Source: Marinobacter caseinilyticus
GTDB lineage: Bacteria > Pseudomonadota > Gammaproteobacteria > Pseudomonadales > Oleiphilaceae
DNA: 64,000 nucleotides
Direction: 5' to 3'
NCBI RefSeq assembly: GCF_011074955.1
Contig: NZ_WUQJ01000024.1
Coordinates: forward strand, 1-64,000
The notes below the pieces were generated by a model. That model saw only the letters and a program-made list of their open reading frames with translations. It had not been told where the DNA came from and did no database searches. Numbering within the stretch: position 1 is the stretch's first letter; each line of letters opens with the position of its first letter. A program made the position numbers and the translations under genes. Positions 53,821-63,823 of this stretch are shown piece by piece.

Positions 53821-54345
53821 ATGTCAGTCCTAGTCCATGCCATACACGCTGATATCACCGGCCTCGCCGTCGACGCGGTGGTGAATGCCGCGAACACATC
53901 CCTGCTGGGCGGCGGTGGTGTGGACGGTGCCATTCATCGGGCCGCCGGCCCGGAGCTGCTTGAAGCCTGCCGGCAGCTGGGCGGATGCGAGGTGGGCGAC
54001 GCCAAGCTGACCCCGGGCTTCGGATTGCCGGCTCACTGGATCATCCATGCCGTCGGTCCGGTATGGCACGGTGGAAACCGCGGTGAACCGGCCCAATTGG
54101 CGTCCTGCTACCGGCGTGCCCTGACGATTGCCGAGCAGCATGGCGTCCGGAGCATTGCCTTTCCAAGCATCAGTACTGGTATCTATGGCTACCCAGTCGC
54201 GCTGGCTGCCGGTATTGCGATTGACGCAGTGGCGCTGCATGTTACGGATCGCAGCCCTTTGAGCGAGGTTGTTTTTTGCTGTTTTTCAGCCGCCGATCTT
54301 AAGATTTACCGTGGTCTGTTGGCCCAGTGCCAGCGCTTTGGATAA
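53821..54345 (+). CDS. Macro-domain protein
   Basis: A 174-aa stand-alone macro domain. The ADP-ribose loops are seen in [26 protein letters not shown] and in [24 protein letters not shown], and later [10 protein letters not shown]. It resembles YmdB/O-acetyl-ADP-ribose deacetylases, which also remove ADP-ribose from proteins or DNA. It begins ATG 53821 and lies 76 bp before ada on the same strand. The preceding 185 bp after the aldolase gene shows no gene. Confidence 0.92.
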   Translation: MSVLVHAIHADITGLAVDAVVNAANTSLLGGGGVDGAIHRAAGPELLEACRQLGGCEVGDAKLTPGFGLPAHWIIHAVGPVWHGGNRGEPAQLASCYRRALTIAEQHGVRSIAFPSISTGIYGYPVALAAGIAIDAVALHVTDRSPLSEVVFCCFSAADLKIYRGLLAQCQRFG

Positions 54346-54421
54346 TTCCGCAAGAAACGGATAGTGCCGGGTCGTCGGGATGACATACTGGGCACATTCG
54401 AACCGCAATGGCGAGCAAAGC

Positions 54422-55492
54422 ATGAATGAAGAGCAGCAGTGGCAAGCGATACAAGACCGGGACCGTCGTTGGGATGACCAGTTCGTCTACGGTGTGATGT
54501 CCACCGGTATCTACTGCCGGCCATCATGCGCTGCGCGTAAACCGTGTCGGCAGGATATCCGGATTTACCGCACCCCGGCCGAAGCTGAACAAGCCGGTAT
54601 GCGGCCCTGCAAGCGGTGTCACCCGGAGCAGCGCTCAACCAACGAGGAGCTCCGGCAGCGGATGCACGCGTTGTGTCGGTATATTGAAGCCAACGTGGGC
54701 CAGTCACTGACGCTGGAGCATTTGGGTCGTCAGGCCCACATGAGTTCGTACCACTTGCAGCGTCGTTTCAAGTCGATTGTCGGGGTGACCCCCAAGCAAT
54801 ACGCCGAAGGCTGCCGGTTGCGCACGTTCAAACAGGGTTTAAAGTCTCCGGGCACCGTCACCGACGCAATTTATGATGCCGGTTTTGGTTCGGTCAGTCG
54901 GGCGTATGAGCGAGTCCCCACCCATATGGGTATGACACCGGCCCAGTACCAGTCGGGCGGGCGGGATATGGCTATTTCCTATGCCACTGCGCCGACGCCT
55001 CTGGGCGTGTTGTTGATGGCTGCCACCGATCGTGGTTTGTGCTTTGTTGAGTTGGGTGACGATGAGGCGGAGATGCTTACCCGGCTGGTGGCTGAATACC
55101 CTGCCGCCGAAGTCTCCAGGATGCCCGCGGGCGGATCTGAAACGTTCTGGGTCTGGATGCAGGCGCTTTGCGATCATCTCAGGGATGCTGATCTTGAACT
55201 TGATTTACCGACTGATATTCGGGGAACCGTGTTTCAAATGAAGGTATGGAATTATCTGTGCCGGATACCGAAAGGCGAAACCAGAACCTACAAGGCGGTG
55301 GCTGAAGCCATCGGTCAGCCCAAAGCCGTGCGGGCTGTCGCCAATGTCTGCGCCGCGAATCGGGTCGCGCTGGCGATTCCCTGCCATCGGGTGATTCGTG
55401 GCGACGGCGGGTTGGGCGGTTACCGCTGGGGCGTTGAGCGCAAACGAATGCTGCTGGAACGGGAGCGCAAGGCGTCAGCGGAGGCGAGTTAA
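54422..55492 (+). CDS. ada: Ada, methylphosphotriester/O6-methylguanine repair protein and regulator
   Basis: A 356-aa Ada protein. The N-terminal zinc domain has YGVMSTGIYCRPSC (Cys that takes the methyl from phosphotriesters) and RPCKRCHP; an AraC-type helix-turn-helix follows (about 90-180). The C-terminal methyltransferase has the active Cys in AIPCHRVIR and the RAVANVCAANR segment before it. It repairs O6-methylguanine and, once methylated, activates the adaptive response. Start ATG 54422 (MNEEQQ) is chosen; the ribosome site is weak. No consensus Ada box was found just upstream, so it may be part of the macro-domain transcript. Confidence 0.93.
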   Translation: MNEEQQWQAIQDRDRRWDDQFVYGVMSTGIYCRPSCAARKPCRQDIRIYRTPAEAEQAGMRPCKRCHPEQRSTNEELRQRMHALCRYIEANVGQSLTLEHLGRQAHMSSYHLQRRFKSIVGVTPKQYAEGCRLRTFKQGLKSPGTVTDAIYDAGFGSVSRAYERVPTHMGMTPAQYQSGGRDMAISYATAPTPLGVLLMAATDRGLCFVELGDDEAEMLTRLVAEYPAAEVSRMPAGGSETFWVWMQALCDHLRDADLELDLPTDIRGTVFQMKVWNYLCRIPKGETRTYKAVAEAIGQPKAVRAVANVCAANRVALAIPCHRVIRGDGGLGGYRWGVERKRMLLERERKASAEAS

Positions 55493-55944
55493 AACGGGCC
55501 GATGTGAGCAATTTGGGGGTGTCCCTGCGTGGCTGCGCCAACGCGCGCTTTGGCGGCTACCAAGGGAATGGATCTGCTCGCATTATGGCCCTGTCAACTG
55601 CGGTGCTACTCCGTGTCGTTGGCGTCCTGCGGTCGGCCTTCTCGCCACTGCGATCGAGACTTTAAACCTTTAATACTCTCAAAACGGGCATCACGGCCTG
55701 ACTGTCGGGTGGTGGCCCCGGCACTCCGTGTGGGCATCCGACTGCGAAAAATGCTCATTCCGGGCGTTAAGTACCCTCCAGAGGCCTGATCCTCACCAAT
55801 CATTAGACATTAATTGTAACTTCGATGAACTTTCATTGCTAAATTGTCAGACCTCTGGAAAGTTAGAGTTGTGGTGACATCTGGGCAAAAAATAATCAAG
55901 GGTGTTCAGCTACCAAACAACAAGAACAATTCCGGGAGAAGCAC
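55493..55944. other. Intergenic region before the ABC substrate-binding gene
   Basis: About 450 bp. The short frames on both strands have no ribosome site or recognisable family. An AT-rich stretch at about 55795-55860 probably contains the transporter promoter; a TTGTAA at 55814 and TAAATT at 55840 are 20 bp apart, too far for a clear sigma70 promoter. Confidence 0.45.
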
Positions 55945-57288
55945 ATGTCTAATTATTATTTGAATCGACGAAAGTTCCTGCAAGGCAGCGCTGTTTTAGG
56001 GGCAGGGCTAGTCGCACCGACCATCTTTTCCAGAACCGCCGGTGCCTTCACCAATGAACCTGGCAAAGGCAGCGTGGTACTGGGTTTCAACGTCCCTCAA
56101 TCGGGCCCTTACGCGGATGAGGGCGCCGATGAATTGCGCGCCTATAAACTGGCCGTTAAGCATCTCAATGGCGAAGGCGACGGCGGTATGCTGGGCACGT
56201 TCTCGTCGCAAATGCTCAAAGGCACCGGCATTCTGGGCCGCAAGGTTGAATACGTCACCGGTGATACCCAAACCAAATCCGATGCCGCCCGTGCGTCGGC
56301 CCGAGCGATGATCGAGAAAGACGGTGCCATCATGATCACCGGCGGTTCCTCCTCCGGGGTGGCGGTTGCCGTTCAGTCTCTGTGCCAGGACGCCGGTGTC
56401 ATCTTCATGGCAGGTCTGACCCATTCCAACGACACTACCGGTAAAGATAAAAAAGCCAACGGTTTCCGACACTTCTTCAACGCTTACATGTCGGCCGCGG
56501 CGCTGGCGCCGGTATTGTCGGAACACTATGGCAACGACCGCAAAGCCTATCATTTGACAGCAGACTATACCTGGGGCTGGACTCAGGAGCAGTCCATGAT
56601 TGCCGCCACTGAAGAGCTTGGGTGGGAAACGGTGAACGCCGTTCGGACGCCGTTGTCAGCGACCGACTTCTCGTCCTACATTGCACCCGTCACCAATTCC
56701 GATGCGGATGTGCTGATTCTGAACCACTATGGCTCCAATATGGTCAATTCCTTGACCAATGCGGTTCAGTTCGGTTTGCGGGAGAAGAAGGTCAACGGCA
56801 AACAGTTTGAAATCGTGGTGCCACTGTATTCCCGCCTCATGGCTCGCGGTGCCGGCGACAACGTTAAAGGCATTTTCGGGTCTACCAACTGGCACTGGTC
56901 GCTGCAGGACGAAGGATCCAAAGCCTTCGTGGCGTCCTACGGTAAAGAGTATGGCCAGCCTCCTTCACAGGCCGCGCATACCTGTTATGTGCAAACACTG
57001 CTGTATGCCGATGCCGCCGAGCGGGCGGGTAGCTTTAACCCCTGTGCCATCGTTGAAGCGTTGGAAGGGTTTGAGTTCGATGGGTTGGGCAATGGCAAGA
57101 CCCTTTACCGCGCTGACGATCATCAGTGCTTCAAGGACGTGTTGGTGGTGCGCGGTAAAGAGAACCCAACATCAGAGTTCGATCTGCTGGAAGTGGTCAA
57201 CGTGACCTCGGCAGATAAAGTCACCTATGAGCCCAACCATCCGATGTTCGCGGGTGGCTCACTCGGTAAGTGTAACCCGGGCGCCTGA
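55945..57288 (+). CDS. Tat-exported substrate-binding protein of a LivJ-type ABC transporter
   Basis: A 447-aa periplasmic binding protein (type I fold, Leu/Ile/Val-urea-amide class). The N-terminus has a twin-arginine signal LNRRKFLQGSAVLGAG (about 6-21). FNVPQSGPYADEGADEL and AIMITGGSSSGVAVAVQSL-type segments belong to the ligand-binding lobes. GGGAG lies 6 nt before ATG 55945. It is the first of five transporter genes; a strong hairpin after it probably lifts its own mRNA level above the permeases. Ligand unknown; the neighbouring GS-like/ALDH/ADH genes suggest an amine or amide. Confidence 0.86.
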   Translation: MSNYYLNRRKFLQGSAVLGAGLVAPTIFSRTAGAFTNEPGKGSVVLGFNVPQSGPYADEGADELRAYKLAVKHLNGEGDGGMLGTFSSQMLKGTGILGRKVEYVTGDTQTKSDAARASARAMIEKDGAIMITGGSSSGVAVAVQSLCQDAGVIFMAGLTHSNDTTGKDKKANGFRHFFNAYMSAAALAPVLSEHYGNDRKAYHLTADYTWGWTQEQSMIAATEELGWETVNAVRTPLSATDFSSYIAPVTNSDADVLILNHYGSNMVNSLTNAVQFGLREKKVNGKQFEIVVPLYSRLMARGAGDNVKGIFGSTNWHWSLQDEGSKAFVASYGKEYGQPPSQAAHTCYVQTLLYADAAERAGSFNPCAIVEALEGFEFDGLGNGKTLYRADDHQCFKDVLVVRGKENPTSEFDLLEVVNVTSADKVTYEPNHPMFAGGSLGKCNPGA

Positions 57289-57307
57289 TCCTGGCATCTG
57301 ACCATCC

Positions 57308-57350
57308 CTGACAGAGGTGCACTGGCCGCCGGCCCGTGCACCTCTGTCAG
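57308..57350 (+). promoter_or_regulatory. Intercistronic hairpin between binding-protein and permease genes
   Basis: CTGACAGAGGTGCAC (57308-57322) and GTGCACCTCTGTCAG (57336-57350) form a perfect 15-bp stem; the loop contains GGCC-GCC-GGCC and so can extend the fold. There is no T run. Similar hairpins after malE protect the upstream mRNA, giving more binding protein than permease. Confidence 0.65.
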
Positions 57351-57409
57351 TCCGCTCTGGATATGCCTGTGGTACTGCAGGCGCCGGTTATCAGACAAGG
57401 TAAATACCG

Positions 57410-58444
57410 ATGGACGCCATCCTTCTGCAAGTTCTGAATGGGCTGGATAAGGGCAGCGCCTACGCCCTGATCGCGTTAGGACTAACGCTGATATTCGGCA
57501 CCCTGGGTGTGGTGAATTTTGCCCACGGTGCGCTGTTCATGATTGGCTCATTCTGTACGGTTACGTTCAATAATTTATTGTCGTTCGAACGAGTCACGCT
57601 GTCAGAGACCGAATTGAGTCCCTGGGGCACACCGTTGGAAATTCATGTCCCCTACGTCGAACTGTGGTTTGGCGAATTAGGCGCGACAATGATCGATTAC
57701 TCCGTCTTCTGGTCCATCCTGTTTGCCATCCCGGTGATGCTGCTGATTGGCATCGTGATGGAGAGGGGACTGATCAAACATTTCTACAAACGGCCCCATG
57801 CCGATCAGATCCTGGTCACTTTCGGCTTGGCCATTGTGCTGCAGGAGGTCATCAAAACAGTCTATGGCGCCAACCCCATACCTCAGCCGGCACCGGACGC
57901 CTTTGTCGGCTCCGTTGATATCGGGGCAATGATCGGTATGGCGGACAATGCTGTGATTTACCCGATATGGCGGCTGGTCTATTTTCTGTTTGCGGGTGTG
58001 GTCATCGGCGGCATTTTCGCCTTTTTGCGCTACACCACCTTTGGCATGGTTGTTCGGGCCGGCATGGCCGACCGGGAAACCGTGGGCTTACTGGGTATCG
58101 ATATCGACAAACGGTTTACTGCGATGTTTGGTCTGGCCGCCGTGGTCACCGGGCTGGCGGGCGTGATGTACACCCCGATCCTGTCGCCGAACTACCACAT
58201 GGGCATGGACTTCCTGGTGCTGTGTTTTGTCGTCGTCGTGGTCGGTGGTATGGGATCGCTGACGGGCGCGGTGGCGGCGGGTTTTCTGCTGGGTATTCTG
58301 CAGAGCTTTGCGTCCATGCCGGAAGTGAAAGACTTCCTGTTCGGATTTTCGATCGATCAGGTCATTATTTATCTGGTGGCGGTCATCATCCTGCTGACCC
58401 GTCCGAGAGGACTCATGGGGCGCAAAGGCGTAATGGAGACCTGA
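57410..58444 (+). CDS. LivH-type ABC permease
   Basis: A 344-aa membrane permease with about eight to nine helices, matching the LivH/UrtB family: [31 protein letters not shown] at the N-terminus and a [19 protein letters not shown] segment as coupling helix. AAGGT lies upstream of ATG 57410. It ends 4 bp before the livM-type gene. With livM it forms the transmembrane pair for the binding protein at 55945. The family name is used for fold and order, not substrate. Confidence 0.9.
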   Translation: MDAILLQVLNGLDKGSAYALIALGLTLIFGTLGVVNFAHGALFMIGSFCTVTFNNLLSFERVTLSETELSPWGTPLEIHVPYVELWFGELGATMIDYSVFWSILFAIPVMLLIGIVMERGLIKHFYKRPHADQILVTFGLAIVLQEVIKTVYGANPIPQPAPDAFVGSVDIGAMIGMADNAVIYPIWRLVYFLFAGVVIGGIFAFLRYTTFGMVVRAGMADRETVGLLGIDIDKRFTAMFGLAAVVTGLAGVMYTPILSPNYHMGMDFLVLCFVVVVVGGMGSLTGAVAAGFLLGILQSFASMPEVKDFLFGFSIDQVIIYLVAVIILLTRPRGLMGRKGVMET

Positions 58445-58448
58445 TGTC

Positions 58449-59687
58449 ATGCTGAAAACCTTACGCACAAACGATACCGCATTGATGATTCTGTTCACCC
58501 TCGTGGTGCTGGCCGGACCACTGATCCTGGCCCCGGTGGGGGCTGGCTACCCGGACCTGATGCAGCGCTTCGTGATTTACGGCATTTTTGCCATCGGCTT
58601 CAACATTCTGTTTGGGCTCACCGGCTACCTGTCGTTTGGTCACGCGGCGTTCCTGGGCGTCGGTAGCTATTCGGCGCTCTGGATGCTTAAACTGCTCAGC
58701 ATCAACATTGTGCCCGCCATAATATTCGCGGTGGTGGTGTCGGGCCTGTTCGCGCTGTTGATTGGGTTTGTCTCGTTGCGGCGGTCAGGGATTTATTTCT
58801 CAATTCTGACACTGGCGTTCGCGCAGATGTCCTATAACCTGGCGTATTCGGTGCTGACTCCCATCACCAACGGTGAAACCGGTCTGCAACTTGATCTGGA
58901 AGACCCGCGTATCCTGGACAGTGCCGGGAGTGCCGGCCAGGTGGCATCGCCGTCCTTTTTTGGGCTTGAGATGGGGGATACGGCGGTGGTGCCGTTTCTC
59001 GGGATGGACCTGCAGTTCAACGTCGGGTTTTATGTCAGTGCGCTCATTTTGATTGGTATGTTCTACCTGTCGTTGCGCATTTTCCGTTCGCCCTTTGGCA
59101 TGATCCTGCGGGCCGTCAAAAGCAACCAGACCCGGCTCAACTACACAGGCTTCAATTCCCGCCCCTACACGCTGACCGCTTTTGTGATCTCGGGGATGTA
59201 CGCCGGGCTCGCGGGCGCCTTGTTGGTCTGCATGGATCCCCTTGCCGGGGCGGAGCGCATGCAGTGGACCGCCTCGGGGGAAGTGGTGCTGATGACCATC
59301 ATGGGTGGCGCCGGAACTTTGATTGGCCCTGTGCTTGGGGCCGGCATTATTAAATATTTTGAGAATATCTTCAGCCGGATCAATGACGAGGTGGTGCTAG
59401 GCTGGTTTTCCGCACTGCCGGACTGGTTGGCAGAGGCCTTCACGACCGTGATTTCGCCCTTTCTGGGCAGCGGCTGGCACATTTCTCTCGGGCTGATCTT
59501 CATGCTGGTGGTTATTTTTCTGCCAGGCGGATTGGTGGAGGGGGCGAATCGCCTTATGAATCTGTTTACGCGGTTGTCAGGCCCCCGAAAAAACACCGCC
59601 AGTGAAGAAGACGCTTACGCCGACAAGGGAAGTTTGCCCACGAAAGCAGCGCCGTCGTCCACTGTCGTTAACACGAAGGAGTCGTAA
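58449..59687 (+). CDS. LivM-type ABC permease
   Basis: A 412-aa permease of the LivM/UrtC family. The N-terminal [35 protein letters not shown] and a coupling segment [23 protein letters not shown] are hallmarks. There are about ten helices and a C-terminal hydrophilic tail of about 50 residues rich in Ser, Thr and Lys. The gene begins 4 bp after livH and ends 2 bp before livG, so all belong to one operon. Confidence 0.9.
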   Translation: MLKTLRTNDTALMILFTLVVLAGPLILAPVGAGYPDLMQRFVIYGIFAIGFNILFGLTGYLSFGHAAFLGVGSYSALWMLKLLSINIVPAIIFAVVVSGLFALLIGFVSLRRSGIYFSILTLAFAQMSYNLAYSVLTPITNGETGLQLDLEDPRILDSAGSAGQVASPSFFGLEMGDTAVVPFLGMDLQFNVGFYVSALILIGMFYLSLRIFRSPFGMILRAVKSNQTRLNYTGFNSRPYTLTAFVISGMYAGLAGALLVCMDPLAGAERMQWTASGEVVLMTIMGGAGTLIGPVLGAGIIKYFENIFSRINDEVVLGWFSALPDWLAEAFTTVISPFLGSGWHISLGLIFMLVVIFLPGGLVEGANRLMNLFTRLSGPRKNTASEEDAYADKGSLPTKAAPSSTVVNTKES

Positions 59688-59689
59688 TC

Positions 59690-60451
59690 GTGTCGATACT
59701 TAAAGTCAAAGGCGTTAACAAACGGTTTGGCGGCCTGTTGGCGCTGGACGATGTCAACCTGTCGGTTCGGGAGAACACCTTTCATGCCATTATCGGGCCG
59801 AATGGCGCAGGCAAGTCCACGCTGTTGAACTGCTTTATCGGCAAGCTAATGCCTGACAGCGGCACGGTCAGTTTTAACGACCGTAGCCTGCTGGGTTTGG
59901 AGCCCCATGAGATCAATCAAACCGGCATCAGTCGCGTATTTCAGACCCCGGAGGTGTTCTCTGAATTGAGCATTCTGGAAAACGTTATGATCCCGGCGTT
60001 TGCCCACCGAGACGGTGCTTTTCATATCTCACCATTCAAATCACTGGCCAAGGAAACCGCCATCCGCGAGCAGGCTGAGAAAATACTGCAGGATGTCGGT
60101 TTGATCGATGAGCGTCATCATACGGCGTCCGCCATGTCCCGGGGTAACAAACGACGGCTGGAGATGGCCATGTGTCTGGTTCAGCAACCCAAACTGTTGT
60201 TGCTGGATGAGCCCACCGCCGGTATGGCCCGGGCTGACACCAACAACACCATTGACCTGCTTAAAACCATCAACGAGGCCCACAATATTACCTTCGTCGT
60301 CATTGAGCACGACATGCACGTCGTGTTCAGTCTGGCTGACCGAATCAGTGTGTTGTCCCAAGGGCATGTGATTGTCGAGGATCACCCGGAAAACATCAAA
60401 GGCCATCCCAAGGTGCAGGAAGCGTATCTGGGCACGGCGGAGTCGGAGTGA
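59690..60451 (+). CDS. LivG-type ABC ATP-binding protein
   Basis: A 253-aa ABC ATPase of the LivG/UrtD group. Walker A is GPNGAGKST, the signature is AMSRGNKRRLEMAMCL and Walker B is KLLLLDEPTAGMAR. The signature has Met-Ser-Arg-Gly in place of LSGG, which is uncommon but seen in this subfamily. GTG 59690 is the start, with AAGGAG upstream and 2 bp after livM. It powers the LivH/LivM pair jointly with the next ATPase. Confidence 0.88.
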   Translation: MSILKVKGVNKRFGGLLALDDVNLSVRENTFHAIIGPNGAGKSTLLNCFIGKLMPDSGTVSFNDRSLLGLEPHEINQTGISRVFQTPEVFSELSILENVMIPAFAHRDGAFHISPFKSLAKETAIREQAEKILQDVGLIDERHHTASAMSRGNKRRLEMAMCLVQQPKLLLLDEPTAGMARADTNNTIDLLKTINEAHNITFVVIEHDMHVVFSLADRISVLSQGHVIVEDHPENIKGHPKVQEAYLGTAESE

Positions 60452-60482
60452 ACATCATGGTCACAGTGAAGGAATGGCAACA

Positions 60483-61235
60483 ATGACAGAACAACCGATG
60501 ACCAGCAGTACCAAGCATGAAACCTCAACGCCCGCCTATTTTTCGGTTTGGGACCTGCATGCCTATTACGGCGAGAGTTACATCGTTCAGGGTGTGACGA
60601 TGAATATCCACGAGGGGGAAATTCTTGCGTTGCTGGGGCGTAATGGCGCCGGCAAAACCTCAACCTTGCGCGCCATTGCGCGGGTGGACTCCCCCGCAGT
60701 CACCCACGGTGAAATCTGGCTGGATCATCAGCCACTGCATACGATGAAAGCCTTCCAGGCAGCCCAGAGCGGACTTTCGCTGGTCCCGGAGGACCGCCGC
60801 ATCATTCCCGGCCTGAGTGTTTGGGAAAACCTGAAGCTGGCTCAGTTGGCGCCTTCGCCAGGTTGGTCAATTGAGCGCATTTTCGAGTTGTTTCCCCGCC
60901 TCGGGGAGCGGCGCAACCAGGAGGGCACCACCTTGTCTGGTGGTGAGCAGCAAATGCTGGCCATTGGCCGGGCACTGGCGCGGGACATCAAGTTGTTGCT
61001 GTTGGACGAGCCCTATGAAGGCCTTGCGCCCATCATCGTGCAGGAAATCGAGCGCACGCTGAAAGAGATCAAGGCGCTCGGGATGACCACTGTGATCGTC
61101 GAGCAGAACGCGATTGCCGCGCTGAAACTGGCCGATCGGGCGGTTATTCTGGAGTCCGGCCAAGTGGTGTTCGACGGCCTGGCGAGCGAAGTCCTGGAGG
61201 ACGAGCAGTTACGCCAGACCTACCTTTCCATATAA
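60483..61235 (+). CDS. LivF-type ABC ATP-binding protein
   Basis: A 250-aa ABC ATPase. Walker A is GRNGAGKTS, the signature LSGGEQQMLAIGRAL and Walker B IKLLLLDEPYEGLAP; EQNAIAALKLADRAVIL carries the family's H-loop-like segment, with Gln-Asn in place of His. The gene starts at ATG 60483, with AAGGA 9 nt upstream; ATG 60474 is too close to that site. The upstream in-frame extension overlaps livG and is rejected. It converges on the iron alcohol dehydrogenase gene. Confidence 0.88.
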   Translation: MTEQPMTSSTKHETSTPAYFSVWDLHAYYGESYIVQGVTMNIHEGEILALLGRNGAGKTSTLRAIARVDSPAVTHGEIWLDHQPLHTMKAFQAAQSGLSLVPEDRRIIPGLSVWENLKLAQLAPSPGWSIERIFELFPRLGERRNQEGTTLSGGEQQMLAIGRALARDIKLLLLDEPYEGLAPIIVQEIERTLKEIKALGMTTVIVEQNAIAALKLADRAVILESGQVVFDGLASEVLEDEQLRQTYLSI

Positions 61236-61288
61236 GCCTGCTGTGTCTTCACGAGACCAGGGCGCTGATTGAGTAACCAGCCGGGACG

Positions 61289-62434
61289 CTAGATACAGGC
61301 TTCAAACAGCGCTTTGGTATTGTCCCGGGTCATCTTGAGCGGATTGCCGCCGGCACTGGGGTCCGCCAGTGCCATCTCCGTCATCTCGTCAATGCGATCG
61401 GTGCCGACGCCCAGGTCACGCAATTTATCGGGCACCGCGAGAGTGTTCCTCAACTGCTGGATAAAATCGGCAAAACCCTCGAATCCACCCGCAATGCCCA
61501 GGTAGTGACCAATATCCGTTACCAAGCCTTCAATTGCCGGGCGGTTCATGGCCATCGCGTACGGCAGCACGACGGCGTTGGTCATGCCATGGTGGGTGTT
61601 GTAGATTGCGCCCACGGAATGGGACACCGCGTGAGTGGCGCCGAGCCCCTTCTGGAACGCCACCGCACCCATGGCCGCCGCCGCCATCATCTGGCCGCGG
61701 GCCTCAATGTCGGTGCCGTCCGCAAACGCCCGGGGCAGGTTTTCTTTCACCAACCGCATGCCTTCGAGGGCGATGCCCTGGCTCATGGGGTGGAAGTTGG
61801 GTGAGCAGTAAGCCTCAAAACAGTGGATAAATGCGTCCATACCGGTGCCAGCGGTGATTATGGCGGGCATGCCCACGGTCAGTTCCGGGTCTGCAATGAC
61901 TATGGTGGGCAGGATTTTAGGGTGAAAGATGATCTTTTTGACATGAGTCTGACTGTTGACGATCACACTGGCCCGGCCGACCTCAGAGCCGGTGCCGGCG
62001 GTGGTCGGAACCGCAATGATGGGCGCGATGGCGTCGGCGTCGGCGCGCATCCAGTAATCACCGATGTCTTCAAAATCCCACACCGGTCGGGTTTGACCGG
62101 CCATAAATGCGATCAGTTTGCCGAGGTCCAGTCCGGAACCGCCGCCGAAGGCAATCACCCCATCGTGGCCGCCGTCACGGAACGCCTGGATGCCGCTTGT
62201 CATATTCAGTTCGGTGGGGTTGGGGTCGACATCGGCAAACAGCGCCCGGCCCAGCCCACCCTCGGCCAGGCGGTCCAGTGTGGCGTGAGTAATGGGCAGG
62301 CTGGCCAGTCCTTTGTCGGTCACCAGCAGGGGATTGGTGATGCCGGCAGCGGCGCAGCACTCGGCCAGTTCGCCAATGCGCCCGGCTCCAAACCGAATGT
62401 TGGTGGGGTAGGACCAGTTTGCGGTCAGAGCCAT
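61289..62434 (-). CDS. Iron-containing alcohol dehydrogenase
   Basis: A 381-aa iron-dependent alcohol dehydrogenase of the class III family. The nucleotide-binding segment is GGGSGLDLGKLIAF; the metal ligands are expected among Asp in GMDAFIHCFEAYCSP and the histidines of AVSHSVGAIYNTHHG. It starts at ATG 62434, with AGAGGA 7 nt upstream, 2 bp after the aldehyde dehydrogenase stop. In the gene order GS-like/ALDH/ADH it would oxidise or reduce an amino alcohol or similar product. Substrate is inferred only from context. Confidence 0.9.
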   Translation of the reverse strand: MALTANWSYPTNIRFGAGRIGELAECCAAAGITNPLLVTDKGLASLPITHATLDRLAEGGLGRALFADVDPNPTELNMTSGIQAFRDGGHDGVIAFGGGSGLDLGKLIAFMAGQTRPVWDFEDIGDYWMRADADAIAPIIAVPTTAGTGSEVGRASVIVNSQTHVKKIIFHPKILPTIVIADPELTVGMPAIITAGTGMDAFIHCFEAYCSPNFHPMSQGIALEGMRLVKENLPRAFADGTDIEARGQMMAAAAMGAVAFQKGLGATHAVSHSVGAIYNTHHGMTNAVVLPYAMAMNRPAIEGLVTDIGHYLGIAGGFEGFADFIQQLRNTLAVPDKLRDLGVGTDRIDEMTEMALADPSAGGNPLKMTRDNTKALFEACI

Positions 62435-62436
62435 GG

Positions 62437-63816
62437 TCACGTCCTCTTGAGGTAGTAGGATTTGGGTCGGGTCAGGTTGTGGTAGCCGATGACTGACAGG
62501 CCACCGCCACGCCCAGTTTGTTTGCAGCCGGTCCAGCACAGGGCCGGGTCGAGATAGTCGCAGCGGTTCATATAGACCGTACCGGTTTCGATCTGGTCAG
62601 CAATGCGCTCGGCGCGATCAAGGTCACGGGTCCAGAGCGAAGCGGTCAGGCCAAAGTCGCTGTCGTTCATCAACTGGACCGCTTCGGCGTCGTCTTTTAC
62701 CTTCATGATGCCGACCACGGGTCCGAACGATTCTTCCCGCATCACACGCATGGTGTGATTCACATCCACCAATATCTGTGGCATCAGGTAGGCTTCACCC
62801 TGATTCGGAAACAGCGCCGGGTCGATCAGCGCTTTGGCGCCAGCGGCCACCGCTTCGGCGGTTTGCGCCCGCACGGTATCGGCAAACCGGGCATGCGCCA
62901 TGGGCCCCAGAGTGGTTGTGGGATCGAGCGGGTCGCCGAGCTTATAGGCACTGACAATGGCGACCGCTTTTTTAACAAATTGATCGAACAGGGCGTCTGC
63001 CACATAGATGCGCTCAATGCCACAGCAGCATTGACCGGCGTTGAACATGGCACCGTCAATCAGGGTGTCGACCGCTGCGTCCAGGTCGGCGTCTTCCATG
63101 ACATAGCCCGGATCCTTACCGCCAAGTTCGAGCCCCAGGCCGGTAAAGGTGCCGGCGGCGGCGGTTTCTATGGCCTTGCCACCGGCCACCGAACCGGTGA
63201 AATTGATATAACCGAACGCCTTGCCGGCAATCAGTTCGGCGGTTGTGTCGTGGCTCAGAAACACATTCTGGAAGACCGCCTCGGGAATGCCGGCCGCATG
63301 AAACGCCACCGCCAGGTGCTCGCCCACCAAGGGTGTCTGGGAAGCGTGCTTGAGAAACACGGCATTGCCTGCAATCAGGGCGGGCACCACGGTGTTGATG
63401 GCGGTCATGTAGGGGTAGTTCCACGGCGCGACAATCAGGACGGTGCCGTGGGGTTCGCGTTTGATGTAACGCTTGAAGTGTTCGCTGTCCTCGATGGTGA
63501 TGGGCGCCAGGGCGGCGTCTGCAATGTCGGCCATGTAGTTGGCCCGCTCATCCACGCCGCCAAACTCACCCCCGTAACGCACCGGGCGGCCCATTTGCCA
63601 GGCCAGGGTTTCGACCACCTCCGGGTTCATGTCCCCCAGCTGTTCGATGGCGGATCGGACCTTGCGAATACGCTCCGTGAGAGGCCTTTGTGCCCAGTCT
63701 CGCTGAGCGATTTTTGCTCGTGATACGGCTTCCCGGGCCGCCGCCAGGGACAGCGTTGGGCGTTCGGCGTAGAGTTGCCCATTGACGGGCGAGATGCACT
63801 TGATGGTGGTGTTCAT
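62437..63816 (-). CDS. Aldehyde dehydrogenase family protein
   Basis: A 459-aa NAD(P)-dependent aldehyde dehydrogenase. Seen are the cofactor segment APWNYPYMTAINTVVPAL, the Glu in LELGGKDPGYV, the catalytic Cys in FNAGQCCCGIERIY and FGPVVGIMKV. It begins MNTTIKCISPVNGQ at ATG 63816, which is 7 bp below the glutamine synthetase-like stop and 2 bp before the ADH gene. The ADH-ALDH pair suggests conversion of an alcohol to an acid with the GS-like enzyme upstream making a gamma-glutamyl compound. Confidence 0.9.
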   Translation of the reverse strand: MNTTIKCISPVNGQLYAERPTLSLAAAREAVSRAKIAQRDWAQRPLTERIRKVRSAIEQLGDMNPEVVETLAWQMGRPVRYGGEFGGVDERANYMADIADAALAPITIEDSEHFKRYIKREPHGTVLIVAPWNYPYMTAINTVVPALIAGNAVFLKHASQTPLVGEHLAVAFHAAGIPEAVFQNVFLSHDTTAELIAGKAFGYINFTGSVAGGKAIETAAAGTFTGLGLELGGKDPGYVMEDADLDAAVDTLIDGAMFNAGQCCCGIERIYVADALFDQFVKKAVAIVSAYKLGDPLDPTTTLGPMAHARFADTVRAQTAEAVAAGAKALIDPALFPNQGEAYLMPQILVDVNHTMRVMREESFGPVVGIMKVKDDAEAVQLMNDSDFGLTASLWTRDLDRAERIADQIETGTVYMNRCDYLDPALCWTGCKQTGRGGGLSVIGYHNLTRPKSYYLKRT

Positions 63817-63823
63817 AGGGGCC

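Noticed and set aside
55606..55803. 65-aa minus-strand frame before the ABC operon
   Set aside because: No ribosome site, no recognisable family, and an overlapping plus-strand frame of equal quality.
55872..55890. GG-N10-GC match to a sigma54 promoter before the ABC binding protein
   Set aside because: Only the GG and GC dinucleotides fit; the surrounding bases of both boxes differ at most positions.
62518..63723. 401-aa plus-strand frame
   Set aside because: Opposite the aldehyde dehydrogenase gene; low-complexity Gly/His composition of a shadow frame.
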